From Hydrogenophaga palleronii_A (GTDB lineage Bacteria; Pseudomonadota; Gammaproteobacteria; Burkholderiales; Burkholderiaceae_C): a stretch of DNA of 64,000 nucleotides. The notes under the pieces were generated by a model, which saw nothing but the letters and a program-made list of their open reading frames with translations, was not told where the DNA came from and made no database searches. Position numbers and translations under genes: made by a program. This document shows, in pieces, positions 34,514 to 42,847 of the stretch; the first letter of the stretch is position 1, and every line of letters begins with the position of its first letter. The stretch is taken from the NCBI RefSeq assembly GCF_031457455.1, contig NZ_JAVDWU010000003.1, positions 310,001-374,000 of the forward strand. Reading direction: 5' to 3'.

Positions 34514-34529
34514 TCGCACAGTTGTGCCA
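34514..34529. promoter_or_regulatory. Palindrome upstream of the TetR gene at 34540
   Basis: GCACA-GT-TGTGC (34516-34527) with an extra outer T/A pair, ending about 10 bp before the tetR ATG. It shares CGCAC half-sites with the perfect palindrome at 35172-35187 before the next gene. Probably the autoregulatory operator. Confidence 0.6.
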
Positions 34530-34539
34530 GAATTTTCCC

Positions 34540-35142
34540 ATGGACGCCAAAACCCAGAAAAGTGAGATGACCCGTGCCGCCATTGTGGGTGCCGCGCTCG
34601 ACCTCGCTGCGTCCGATGGCCTGGAGGCCATCACGCTGCAGGCGGTGGCCGACCGGATCGGGCTTTCCAAGAGCGGCGTGTTCTCCCGCGTGGGTTCACG
34701 CGAGGCCTTGCAGAAGGCGGTGATCGAGGAGTTCGGGCGCCGCTTCGTGGGCGACGTGTTCGTGCCGGCCATGCAGACCCAAAAAGGCCTTCCACGACTG
34801 AACGAGGTGGTGCGGCGCTGGTTCATTCGTCTGCGAAATGTGGAGGCCCACAAGGGCTGCCTTTACACCTCAGGCGCGTTCGAGCTGGATGACCGCGAGG
34901 GCGAGTTGCGCGACCTGCTGCTGAGCGAGGTCACGCGCTGGCGCGCTGCGCTGCGGCGCACGGTCTTGCAGGCGGTTGAGGCGGGGCATCTTCGGCCCGA
35001 CACCGACCCCGAGCAGCTCGTCGGCGAGATCAACAGCCTGGCCATCGGGCTGGTCCACGATGTGCGTTTCATGCGCGACCCGCGCGCCACCGAACGGGCC
35101 CAGGCCACCTGGGAACGGCTGCTGAGGACCTACCAGGCCTGA
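34540..35142 (+). CDS. TetR/AcrR family regulator
   Basis: 200 aa. The N-terminal HTH (about residues 8-55) contains AAIVGAALDLAASDGLEAITLQAVADRIGLSKSGVFSRVGSREALQ, followed by a helical ligand-binding domain. An in-frame TTG at 34522 lies inside the upstream palindrome and is an unlikely start. The next gene, an alpha/beta hydrolase, starts 60 bp downstream after its own palindrome. It likely represses itself and the hydrolase. Confidence 0.88.
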   Translation: MDAKTQKSEMTRAAIVGAALDLAASDGLEAITLQAVADRIGLSKSGVFSRVGSREALQKAVIEEFGRRFVGDVFVPAMQTQKGLPRLNEVVRRWFIRLRNVEAHKGCLYTSGAFELDDREGELRDLLLSEVTRWRAALRRTVLQAVEAGHLRPDTDPEQLVGEINSLAIGLVHDVRFMRDPRATERAQATWERLLRTYQA

Positions 35143-35171
35143 GGCGGCACTTCTGTTTTTTTCGCACACTT

Positions 35172-35187
35172 TCGCACGTTCGTGCGA
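35172..35187. promoter_or_regulatory. Perfect palindrome between tetR and the hydrolase gene
   Basis: TCGCACG-TT-CGTGCGA: 7-bp perfect arms with a 2-bp spacer. An extra half-site TTCGCACAC precedes it at 35161. It ends 14 bp before the hydrolase start codon, overlapping where the promoter or leader would lie. Confidence 0.65.
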
Positions 35188-35201
35188 TTTAAGGAGAAGC
35201 C

Positions 35202-36089
35202 ATGGACACCACGCCACTGAAAACCGCTTCGGCCTACTACCAGGCCAATCCCACCACCCGCTGGCTGCGCCGTGCGCTGGGCCTGTCCGAACGCCTGTGG
35301 CCCGCACTGGCCGTTCACGGCGCCAACCGGCTGTTCTGCACGCCTTTGCCGCCCAAGTGGCTGCACCGTCACCAACCGGCGTTGAGCACCTGGACACCGT
35401 CGACCTGGCCCTTCGAGCAGGCCAGCATCACGCTTTACGAACCGCCCCCTGGACCGTCCGCTCCGCTGGTGGTGTTGCTGCATGGCTGGGGTGGTCACGC
35501 CGCGCAAATGCATCCTCTGGCACGGGCGCTGGGGCCACAAGGCCTGCGGCCCGTGCTGGTGGACATGCCTGCCCACGGACGCAGCCAGGGCAGCACCAGC
35601 AACCTGCCGCAGTTCGCCCGCGCGATCGAGTACCTGGTGGCTCGCCTGCAGCAACAGGGGCACGAGGTGCGTGCCGTGGTGGCGCATTCGCTGGCGGCCA
35701 ATGCGCTGGCGTACGCAGCAGCGCGCGGCCTGCCTGTGCCCCGCCTGGCGCTGCTGGCGCCGCCGGCATCGCCTTACGCCTACACGCGCCTGTTTGCCCA
35801 GGTGTTCGGCATCAGCGAGCAAACGCGCGTGCGCATGCAGCAGATGGTGGAAGCCAGGGAAGGCATCCTCATGCGCCAGTTCGAGCCGGCCGCCGTGGGG
35901 CCGCGGGTGAAGGCAGACACCCTGATCATTCACGACCGTGAAGACCGGATCAATCGCTTCGCCGACGCGGAGGCCTACCGCGACGCGATTGGCGGCGCGC
36001 GCCTGATGGAGACCAGCGGTCTTGGCCATACCCGGCTGCTGCGGGACGACGACGTGATGCGCGCCGTGGTGGCGCACGTCAAGGCCTGA
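35202..36089 (+). CDS. Alpha/beta hydrolase
   Basis: 295 aa. The oxyanion region is VVLLHGWGGHAAQM and the nucleophile elbow is AHSLA (about residues 165-169) rather than the usual GHSLG. Acid and base are probably D244 (IIHDREDRIN) and H267 (SGLGHTRLL). Substrate unknown. AAGGAG precedes the ATG by six bases. It is paired with the upstream TetR gene, whose operator-like palindrome lies in the 60-bp gap, so an inducible detoxification or catabolic role is likely. Confidence 0.88.
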   Translation: MDTTPLKTASAYYQANPTTRWLRRALGLSERLWPALAVHGANRLFCTPLPPKWLHRHQPALSTWTPSTWPFEQASITLYEPPPGPSAPLVVLLHGWGGHAAQMHPLARALGPQGLRPVLVDMPAHGRSQGSTSNLPQFARAIEYLVARLQQQGHEVRAVVAHSLAANALAYAAARGLPVPRLALLAPPASPYAYTRLFAQVFGISEQTRVRMQQMVEAREGILMRQFEPAAVGPRVKADTLIIHDREDRINRFADAEAYRDAIGGARLMETSGLGHTRLLRDDDVMRAVVAHVKA

Positions 36090-36101
36090 GAGGCTTGGCT
36101 T

Positions 36102-36575
36102 CTACCGGATGTTGCTGGGCGCCCGACTCATATCGTTGTTCTGCGTCACCAGCACCTGCAGCATGCGCATGAAAACCTGGCGCTGCCTTTCGGTGAGCGG
36201 TGCCAGGATCTGCTCCTGTGCGCGCAGCATGGCGGGAATGGTCTCGGCCAGGGTCTGATCCCCGGCGCGGGTGAGAAACAGCTGGCGGGCACGCCGGTCT
36301 TCCGGTGAGGTGCGGCGTTCCAGCCAGCCGCGCGCCTCCAGACGGTCGACCACGCCACCGGTTGTGGATGTGTCCAGCGCGATGTTGCGGGCCAGCGTGC
36401 GCTGGTCGATGCCAGGCTGGTTGCTCACCACCTGCAACGCCGCGTACTGCACGGGCGTGACCCCGCCTTCCCCCACCGACTGCAGAAAGATGCCGACCGA
36501 GATCTGGTGCAGCCGCCGGATCGCATAGCCGGGCTGGAGGTCGATATCAACGGGGGCAGCAAGGTTTTTTTTCAT
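36102..36575 (-). CDS. MarR family regulator of the gentisate genes
   Basis: 157 aa with the MarR winged helix (QYAALQVVSNQPGIDQRTLARNIALDTSTTGGVVDRLEARGW, then the wing SPEDRRARQLFLT). It is divergent from the gentisate dioxygenase gene across 129 bp that contains a 12-bp perfect palindrome. Aromatic-acid-responsive MarR repressors next to ring-cleavage genes are common, and this is the expected regulator. Confidence 0.88.
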   Translation of the reverse strand: MKKNLAAPVDIDLQPGYAIRRLHQISVGIFLQSVGEGGVTPVQYAALQVVSNQPGIDQRTLARNIALDTSTTGGVVDRLEARGWLERRTSPEDRRARQLFLTRAGDQTLAETIPAMLRAQEQILAPLTERQRQVFMRMLQVLVTQNNDMSRAPSNIR

Positions 36576-36638
36576 GGAAGAGAAGACCCGTGTGTCGCCT
36601 GGATTTTGCGTGTCGGCATATTAGCACTACACTCATGA

Positions 36639-36650
36639 TCAGCATGCTGA
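36639..36650. promoter_or_regulatory. Palindrome in the marR/gentisate dioxygenase divergent promoter
   Basis: TCAGCATGCTGA, a perfect 12-bp palindrome, 54 bp before the dioxygenase start and 63 bp before the marR start. Size and position fit a MarR operator. Confidence 0.5.
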
Positions 36651-36704
36651 CGATTTGCCCCATGATGGCTCATCGTTCCCATCTGTGTAGAGGAGACAAC
36701 CGAT

Positions 36705-37742
36705 ATGAGCCACGAACTGGGACGACTCGAAGACCTGCCGCAGGATTACCGCGACGAACTCAAGGCGCTGAACCTGGTGCCCTTGTGGCCCAGTCTGCGC
36801 GCGGTGCTGCCGCCCAAGGTGCCCACGCGCGCGACCAAAGCCATCCACTGGCCTTACGCCACGCTCAAGCCGTTGCTGTTGAAGGCTGGTGAACTCACCC
36901 CCATCGAGAAGGCCGAGCGCCGCGTGCTGGTGCTGGCCAACCCGGGTCACGGGCTGGAAAACATGAAGGCCAGCCCGGCCATGTACCTGGGCATGCAGCT
37001 GCTGCTGCCCGGGGAGTGGGCGCCCAGCCACCGCCACACACCCAACGCGGTGCGCATGATCGTGGAAGGCGAAGGGGCCTACACCACGGTGGATGGCGAG
37101 AAGTGCCCGATGAGTCGGGGCGATTTGATCTTGACGCCAACCGGCCTGTGGCACGAGCACGGCCATGACGGCACCGACCCCGTGGTCTGGCTCGACGTGC
37201 TGGACCTGCCCCTTGTCTACTACATGGAGGCCAGCTACCACGTCAACGGCGAACGGCAGCAGGTCAAACAAGGCAGTGGCGACCGCGCGTGGACCCGCGC
37301 CGGCGTCGTGCCCACCACCGTGTTCACCCGCAGCGACAAGCGCTACCCGATGCTGCGCTACCCCTGGGAAACCACGCGCGCCGCGCTGCTGGGCATGGCC
37401 GCCGATCAACCCGATCTGGAGTGCGTGCAGGTGACCTACGTGAACCCCGAGACCGGTGACGACGCCGAGAACATCCTGGGGTTCTACGCACTGATGCTCA
37501 AACCCGGCCAGACGCTTCAGCTGCCGACGCGCTCTCCCGCGCAGGTGTTCCACCTGATCGAGGGCGGCATGGCGGTGTCGACCTGCGGCAAGACCTTTGA
37601 TCTGGTCGAGGCCGACACCTGCTGCGCACCCGGCTACGAACCGGTAACCCTGAAAAACCGCTCGATGGCCGAGCCGTCCTTCGTCTTCATCGCGGACGAA
37701 TCCCCTCTGCACCGAAAGCTCGGCGTCTACGAGACGCGATAG
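36705..37742 (+). CDS. Gentisate 1,2-dioxygenase
   Basis: 345 aa. It is a bicupin: the first cupin has iron-binding candidates H109, H111 (PSHRHTPNAVRMIVEGEG) and H150 (LWHEHGHDG). The second, C-terminal cupin (about residues 255-330) has lost clear ligands. Cleaves gentisate to maleylpyruvate. AGGAG lies 10 bases before the ATG. The fumarylpyruvate hydrolase gene starts 17 bp downstream. A maleylpyruvate isomerase gene is missing from the cluster. Confidence 0.92.
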   Translation: MSHELGRLEDLPQDYRDELKALNLVPLWPSLRAVLPPKVPTRATKAIHWPYATLKPLLLKAGELTPIEKAERRVLVLANPGHGLENMKASPAMYLGMQLLLPGEWAPSHRHTPNAVRMIVEGEGAYTTVDGEKCPMSRGDLILTPTGLWHEHGHDGTDPVVWLDVLDLPLVYYMEASYHVNGERQQVKQGSGDRAWTRAGVVPTTVFTRSDKRYPMLRYPWETTRAALLGMAADQPDLECVQVTYVNPETGDDAENILGFYALMLKPGQTLQLPTRSPAQVFHLIEGGMAVSTCGKTFDLVEADTCCAPGYEPVTLKNRSMAEPSFVFIADESPLHRKLGVYETR

Positions 37743-37759
37743 CGTTCCTGATCGAACCC

Positions 37760-38461
37760 ATGACCACCTACCTCTTCCCCCCACCCGCCGTTCAGTCCGT
37801 TGCCATCCGCGGCAAGTCCGAACAATTCCCCATCCACCGCCTGTTCTTCGTTGGCCGCAACTACCACGCGCACGCCGTGGAAATGGGCAAGCCGGTGGAC
37901 AAGTCGGTGGAGCGGCCGTTCTACTTCACCAAGGCGCCACAGACCCTGGTGCCCAGCGGTGCCACCGTGCCCTACCCGCCAGAAACGAAGAACTACCACT
38001 TCGAAATGGAGCTGGTGGTGGCCATTGGCAAGGCCGGGTTCCGTGTGAAGGCGGAAGAGGCCCACACCGTGGTTTATGGCTATGCCGCCGGTCTGGACAT
38101 GACACGCCGCGACCTGCAACTGGTGGCGCGCGACAAAGGGCGCCCCTGGGACTTGGGCAAGGACATCGAAGAAGGCTCGGTGTGCAGCGAGATCGTGCCC
38201 ATGGAAGGCGTGGTGATCGAGAGCGGCGCCATCGCGCTGGAGGTCAATGGCGACACCAGGCAGTCGTCCAACGTGGACAAGCTGATCTGGAACATTCGCG
38301 AGATCATTGCCGACCTCTCATTGTTCTACCACCTGCAACCCGGCGACCTGATCTACACCGGTACCCCCGAAGGCGTGGGTGCCGTGGTGCCAGGCGACCG
38401 CATCACTGGCCGGGTGGAGGGTGTGGCCGAGGTGGCGCTGCAAGTCGGCCCAGCCGAGTGA
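37760..38461 (+). CDS. Fumarylpyruvate hydrolase (FAH family)
   Basis: 233 aa. The fumarylacetoacetate hydrolase fold has metal ligands E82, E84 (FEMELVVAIG) and D113 (GLDMTRRDLQ), and the FVGRNYHAHAVEMG entry. Short single-domain members next to gentisate dioxygenase hydrolyse fumarylpyruvate to fumarate and pyruvate. It probably forms a two-gene operon with the dioxygenase. Convergent with the GFA gene. Confidence 0.9.
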   Translation: MTTYLFPPPAVQSVAIRGKSEQFPIHRLFFVGRNYHAHAVEMGKPVDKSVERPFYFTKAPQTLVPSGATVPYPPETKNYHFEMELVVAIGKAGFRVKAEEAHTVVYGYAAGLDMTRRDLQLVARDKGRPWDLGKDIEEGSVCSEIVPMEGVVIESGAIALEVNGDTRQSSNVDKLIWNIREIIADLSLFYHLQPGDLIYTGTPEGVGAVVPGDRITGRVEGVAEVALQVGPAE

Positions 38462-38502
38462 TTGAATTTTGAGCTGAGGCCCGTGGCCCGGCAGCAGACC
38501 CC

Positions 38503-39033
38503 TCACGCTTTCTGTGCGGCACCTTGCCTTGCTGCCAGATAGGCCTCTATCTGTGGAGCCAGCACCGCACGGCGCGCGAGGCTTTCGGCCGGCCAGTGAT
38601 CTTCGCGCTCGTAGTACGCGGGCACGGCGGGCGTTCCTTGCGGCAACACCACCCAAGCTTGTTTTGAGGCGGTGAAGATGTGAATGTCCGGCGGCAAGAG
38701 GTCCGGGTTGTCCAGCGTGCCTACGCGAACAAACTTGACCAGCGGGCCGGATCCCGCGTAGTGGCTCCACACGGCGACCTTGCACGTCGGGCAGCGCGCA
38801 ATCTGCTGACCGCTGCCGCTGTCGGACGGCGTATCGACCAGCTCGGGCAACACGCCCAGCTCGGTCACTCGGTCCGCCTCGATCATGGCGTTCAACGCGA
38901 ACGCTGCGCCCGACTCCCGCTGGCACCATCGGCAATGGCAGCAGTGAACAAACAAAGGGGCGGTCTGCATGCGGTAGCGCACGGCGCGGCAGTCGCAGCC
39001 ACCCTCCACAGGGAATGGTGTCGAAGGAGTCAT
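38503..39033 (-). CDS. GFA family protein
   Basis: 176 aa. It has the zinc-binding pattern of the GFA family: GGCDCRAVRY, HCCHCRWCQRESG and a later CPTCK. The family was named for glutathione-dependent formaldehyde activation, but most members have no proven activity. The ATG at 39031-39033 (minus strand) is preceded by no strong Shine-Dalgarno. No co-transcribed partner is evident. Confidence 0.87.
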   Translation of the reverse strand: MTPSTPFPVEGGCDCRAVRYRMQTAPLFVHCCHCRWCQRESGAAFALNAMIEADRVTELGVLPELVDTPSDSGSGQQIARCPTCKVAVWSHYAGSGPLVKFVRVGTLDNPDLLPPDIHIFTASKQAWVVLPQGTPAVPAYYEREDHWPAESLARRAVLAPQIEAYLAARQGAAQKA

Positions 39034-39055
39034 GGAAGATCACCTCACAAAAAAC

Positions 39056-39526
39056 TCAGGGCGTCCTGTTGTGCGGCACGATGTCAAAGTGCATCACATC
39101 TTCCCGCGTGCCCAGCTTGGTGTAGAGCGCCACGGCCGGATCATCGCCATGGTCCGCCTGCACAAAAATGACGTACACGCCGCGCCTTGCGCACACCGCC
39201 TTCAGTTCTTCGATCAGCGCCGTGGCCACACCGCGCCGGCGGTGATGCTCATCAACCGCAAGGTCGTAGATGTAGAACTCGCTGCGGGCCTGTTCAAACT
39301 TCGGCAGCACATAGCCCGCCATGCCGCCAATGACCTCATCACCCGACCGGGCCACCAGGGCGATGAAGTTTCTGTCGGAAAGCAGGCCATTGATGTAGCC
39401 ATCGTCCGGCTGTTTCGCCGTGTAGGTTTCCTCATCCTCAAAGGCTTCGCCAAAGAGTGTGAGCATGGCGCGAAACATGGCGGTGTCGCCGGGGGTCAGC
39501 GTATGGAGGGTGGTGGGCATGTTCAT
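39056..39526 (-). CDS. AAC(3)-I-like aminoglycoside acetyltransferase homologue
   Basis: 156 aa. The GNAT domain shares long stretches with AAC(3)-I enzymes: AGYVLPKFEQARSEFYIYDL, HHRRRGVATALIEELK, YVIFVQADHGDDPAVALYTK and MHFDI at the end. Those regions form the acetyl-CoA and aminoglycoside sites in the known resistance enzymes. The N-terminus is shorter and differs. No integron or insertion sequence is nearby, so it is probably a chromosomal homologue rather than an acquired resistance cassette. The start is MNMP at 39526 or MP at 39520. Confidence 0.8.
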   Translation of the reverse strand: MNMPTTLHTLTPGDTAMFRAMLTLFGEAFEDEETYTAKQPDDGYINGLLSDRNFIALVARSGDEVIGGMAGYVLPKFEQARSEFYIYDLAVDEHHRRRGVATALIEELKAVCARRGVYVIFVQADHGDDPAVALYTKLGTREDVMHFDIVPHNRTP

Positions 39527-39666
39527 CTTGCGTGAAAAAATCGCCTGGGCCATCTGTGAGACCGCAGGGGCTGCGTCAACCTGAACGGTCTGCAACCCGA
39601 ACGGTTTGGGGATCGCCGTCGGCCTTGGACATCTGTTGTGGGCAGCGGATGGAGCCGGGTGCGAGG

Positions 39667-40026
39667 TTACGCGCTCACATCGGACCACACGGCAAATTCG
39701 TTGCCGCTGGGCTCGGTGAAGTGAAAGCGCCGGCCACCCGGGAAATCAAAGATGGGCTTGACGATGGCGCCGCCCGCCTTGGTCACTTTGGACAGCGTGG
39801 CCTCAAGGTCCTTGCTGTAGAAGACCAGCAGGGCGGCTCCATGCGCGGTGCTGGAGCACAGATCAGCCTTGAAGAAACCACCGTCCAGGCCTTGCCCGGA
39901 GAACGCTGTGTATTCCGGACCATAGTCCACAAAGGACCAGTTGAAGGCCTTTTCAAAGAACGCCTTCGTCGCTTCAAGATCCGCGGATGCGAACTCGACG
40001 TAGTTCAGTTTTTCATGTTCGTTCAT
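39667..40026 (-). CDS. VOC family protein
   Basis: 119 aa. A single glyoxalase/VOC domain: KLNYVEFASADLEATKAFFEKAFNWSF at the start and GGRRFHFTEPSGNEFAVWS at the end, with two beta-alpha-beta-beta-beta halves. Substrate unknown. It begins 140 bp after the AAC(3)-I-like gene's upstream end, so the two need not be co-transcribed. Confidence 0.87.
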   Translation of the reverse strand: MNEHEKLNYVEFASADLEATKAFFEKAFNWSFVDYGPEYTAFSGQGLDGGFFKADLCSSTAHGAALLVFYSKDLEATLSKVTKAGGAIVKPIFDFPGGRRFHFTEPSGNEFAVWSDVSA

Positions 40027-40194
40027 GGGTTCATCTCCGATGAGGGACGGGCGATTGACATGGACGCTTGCACGGAACGCAAGCCGGCCGGAACCCATGA
40101 GCTGCAGTGAATTGCGTGTCCGGATGCGGCGAGACAAGCGGTTGGTCTGAGAACACAGTGTGGCACTTCATCAACTGACCAAGAGAAAGAAAGC

Positions 40195-40965
40195 ATGACC
40201 ACATTGAGCAACAAGGTCGCCATTGTTACCGGGGCGAGTTCTGGCATCGGGTGGGCAACCGCGAAGATGTTCGCACAAGAAGGCGCCAGGGTGGTCGTGA
40301 CTGCCCGGCGCCAGACAGAGCTCGACAGACTGGTCGAGGAAATCATGGCGGCTGGCGGCCAGGCAATCGCCATCGCTGGTGATGTGAAAGATGAAGCCGC
40401 CGCAAAACGCGTGGTGGACACGGCGGTCCACCACTATGGTGGACTCGACATTGCCTTCAACAATGTCGGCGTGGTAGGTGAGCCCGGGCCGGTACAGGAC
40501 CAGTCAGTGGCCGCCTGGCACGATATCCTGGATACCAATCTGACCAGCGCCTTCCTGGGTGCCAAATACCAGGTGCCCGCCATGATCGCGCGAGGCAGTG
40601 GATCGTTGATCTTTACCGGCTCGTTCGTGGGCCACACCGCCGGGATGCCAGGCATGGCGGCCTATGCCGCCAGCAAGGCTGGGCTGGTGGGCCTGGCCCA
40701 GGTACTTGCTGCCGAACTCGGCCCAAAAGGCATTCGTGCCAATGCCATTCTGCCTGGCGGCACGGACACCCCGGCGAGCATCACCAATGCGCCTGGAGCG
40801 GGGCCTGATGTGCTCGCCTTTGTGGAAGGCCTTCATGCACTCAAGCGGATGGCGAAACCGGAGGAAATCGCACGGTCGGTGCTTCACCTGGCGTCGGACG
40901 CATCGAGCTTCATCACAGGCACCGCACTCCTCGTTGACGGCGGCGTTTCCATCACCAGGACTTGA
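40195..40965 (+). CDS. Short-chain dehydrogenase/reductase
   Basis: 256 aa, classical SDR. The nucleotide-binding loop TGASSGIG is at residues 12-19, the NNVG motif at 89-92, the catalytic S143 in FTGSFVG, and Y157/K161 in YAASK. The C-terminal GTALLVDGG is standard. R38-R39 after the second beta strand suggest NADPH preference. Substrate unknown; no neighbour indicates a pathway. Confidence 0.9.
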   Translation: MTTLSNKVAIVTGASSGIGWATAKMFAQEGARVVVTARRQTELDRLVEEIMAAGGQAIAIAGDVKDEAAAKRVVDTAVHHYGGLDIAFNNVGVVGEPGPVQDQSVAAWHDILDTNLTSAFLGAKYQVPAMIARGSGSLIFTGSFVGHTAGMPGMAAYAASKAGLVGLAQVLAAELGPKGIRANAILPGGTDTPASITNAPGAGPDVLAFVEGLHALKRMAKPEEIARSVLHLASDASSFITGTALLVDGGVSITRT

Positions 40966-41026
40966 GTGCTGTGCTGCCGCAGGCAGCGGCTTCCTCAGGG
41001 CATGGGTGCGCCTGCGGCACCGGCCG

Positions 41027-41563
41027 CTACAGGCGCTTGCGCATCCGCAGGAGCGGCACCGCAGCCCCGCCTCGGGTGTCTTCCACGGGTTCGATCACCG
41101 CGTAACCGCAAGCGCGGTACAGCGGCTCGCCGGCCATGGTGCCCATCAGTTCCACCTGCGTGAAACCTTCGTTGCGCGCAGCGGCCTCGCACAAGCCAAG
41201 GATGAGCCGGCCCACGCCCTTGCGCACATGGCGGGGGTGCGTGTACATCGCGCGCACCCGCGCGGCGTCGTGGGTCGGGTCGAGCAGCGCGGGGCTGCGC
41301 CCCGGTGACTGGTCACCACCGTACAGCGTGGCACGACGGCTCCATCCGCCACACCCGGCCAGCTCGCCGTTGGCCTCCACCACAAAGTAGGTGCCGTCTT
41401 CAATGAGCTGGGTGTCCAGCCCCATGATGGTCTGACTGGAGGCAATTTGTCGATCGTCAAGAAAGGGTTTCTGCAGCTCCAGGATCGCCGCGTTCATCAG
41501 GTCGCGGAGTGCATCGAGCTCGTCCAGGCGTGCGATGCGATGCGTGAGTTCGGTGCCCGGCAT
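41027..41563 (-). CDS. GNAT family acetyltransferase
   Basis: 178 aa. The acetyl-CoA-binding region is MYTHPRHVRKGVGRLILGLCEAAA (about residues 112-135), followed by a QVELMGTMAGEPLYRACGY segment. Acceptor unknown. The ATG at 41563 is used because the preceding in-frame region lacks similarity. It lies 34 bp after the PaaI-type thioesterase gene on the same strand. Confidence 0.85.
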   Translation of the reverse strand: MPGTELTHRIARLDELDALRDLMNAAILELQKPFLDDRQIASSQTIMGLDTQLIEDGTYFVVEANGELAGCGGWSRRATLYGGDQSPGRSPALLDPTHDAARVRAMYTHPRHVRKGVGRLILGLCEAAARNEGFTQVELMGTMAGEPLYRACGYAVIEPVEDTRGGAAVPLLRMRKRL

Positions 41564-41597
41564 GGGATTCCCTTCTACGAAACAAGTCGGGCAAAGA

Positions 41598-41984
41598 CTA
41601 TGCCGCCTCTTTTGCCCTGCGCTTAAAGACAGAAAACGTAGCAAACCCCCGAGCGACCAGTTCCCCGTCCACCACCAGCGCGGCCTCCAGCGACGCCACG
41701 TTCTTCGAGCGATGGATCAGCTCGCTCGTGCAGGTTATGGCGCCGCGTTGCACAGGTTTGAAGTAGTTGATCTTCGCCTCGATGGTGGCGCAGGCATGTT
41801 CATCGTCCAGGGTCGAAAACAGGGCGGCGCCCATGCCTGTGTCCACCAGCGCAAACAACACGGCGCCATGAACGATGCCACTGGAGTTCATGTGGATCTC
41901 GCGAACCTCCAGGGTGCAGCGACTTCGGCCCGCGGCGGCCTCTTCGATCACGAGGCCGATGTGATTGACAAAGGGAAGGCGCAT
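41598..41984 (-). CDS. PaaI family thioesterase
   Basis: 128 aa. It has the hot-dog fold with the PaaI signature: HMNSSGIVHGAVLFALVDTGMGAAL (about residues 31-55), where N33 and the HGAV helix shape the active site, then ATIEAKINYFKPVQRGAITC. It probably hydrolyses an acyl- or aryl-CoA. The start at 41984 gives the standard length. Confidence 0.88.
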   Translation of the reverse strand: MRLPFVNHIGLVIEEAAAGRSRCTLEVREIHMNSSGIVHGAVLFALVDTGMGAALFSTLDDEHACATIEAKINYFKPVQRGAITCTSELIHRSKNVASLEAALVVDGELVARGFATFSVFKRRAKEAA

Positions 41985-42166
41985 GGCGGCATTTTTTTTG
42001 CTTGGGCGTGCAGTGTAAGTTTCTACGGCCGATTCGGGCAACGCCCGTGCCCGCGTGCCCGTGCACCAGTCCCTGGCAACCCGCCGTTGCGCCCGCCGGC
42101 AGGGTCGGTGACATGGCAACCATGCGCCTGGGCTACATTCCAGAAAAATTTTCAGGGAGTCTCTGC

Positions 42167-42844
42167 ATGACCACAACCCGCACCGGGCTCGCCAGGCCCA
42201 CCCGGATGTGCGCCGCCTTGCTGGTGGCCGCACTGGGCACCGGCTGCATGACCGCCGCCCACGTGGCCATGGAGGTGGAAAAATCCTCGAACACGCGCCA
42301 GCTCAACAAGAGCATCGCCGTGCTGCGCCAGCACATCCAAACCCTGCAGGCCCAGGGCGATCCACTCGGCGACTACTTCTATGCCCTGGCCAATTCGGAT
42401 GGCTGGATCAAGGACGTGACCGAGCCGAAGGCGATCACCGAATTGTTTGAGCGCGCCGCTGCCAAGGGGTCGATGGACGCGAAGATTCTGCTGGCGTTGC
42501 AGGAGGCCATGGACGAGCCGGTGCCGGGCAAGCTGGACTATGGGCAGGGGTCGGGGGAAGACCTGGCGCAGTGGGAGCGTGGGCTGGCACGGTTGTTGCC
42601 GCTGGTTCGGCAGCAGTGTTATGCAAGGCGGCTGGTCGTCACAGATGGCCGGCCACGTGTGCGCTACTACACCATTGCCTATAAGGTCTGGCCTCATTTT
42701 CGGAACGGCTACTACCGCCTCAACGCAGACGGCACGCGCACCCTCCTCAAAGATGCTGAGCGACAAAAGCTATGGGAAGGCATCGATGATCACTGCTATA
42801 GGCCTCACAACGAATGGCTCGACGTCCACTACACGCAAAGGTAG
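42167..42844 (+). CDS. Lipoprotein, candidate immunity protein for the downstream lipase
   Basis: 225 aa. A signal peptide ends at an imperfect lipobox LGTGC (Cys27), so the protein is probably lipid-anchored and periplasmic. Residues about 60-110 resemble a Sel1-like helical repeat (ITELFERAAAKGSMDAKILL). The C-terminal half is Tyr/Arg/Trp-rich and ends WLDVHYTQR. No enzyme motif is seen. It stops 3 bp before the lipase gene. In Xanthomonas antibacterial type IV systems the immunity gene for an effector is typically a periplasmic lipoprotein directly upstream, which is the arrangement here. Function is an inference from layout. Confidence 0.6.
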   Translation: MTTTRTGLARPTRMCAALLVAALGTGCMTAAHVAMEVEKSSNTRQLNKSIAVLRQHIQTLQAQGDPLGDYFYALANSDGWIKDVTEPKAITELFERAAAKGSMDAKILLALQEAMDEPVPGKLDYGQGSGEDLAQWERGLARLLPLVRQQCYARRLVVTDGRPRVRYYTIAYKVWPHFRNGYYRLNADGTRTLLKDAERQKLWEGIDDHCYRPHNEWLDVHYTQR

Positions 42845-42847
42845 GTC

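Noticed and set aside
39056..39526. AAC(3)-I-like gene as an acquired integron cassette
   Set aside because: No attC-like site, integrase, transposase or composition shift is seen around it.
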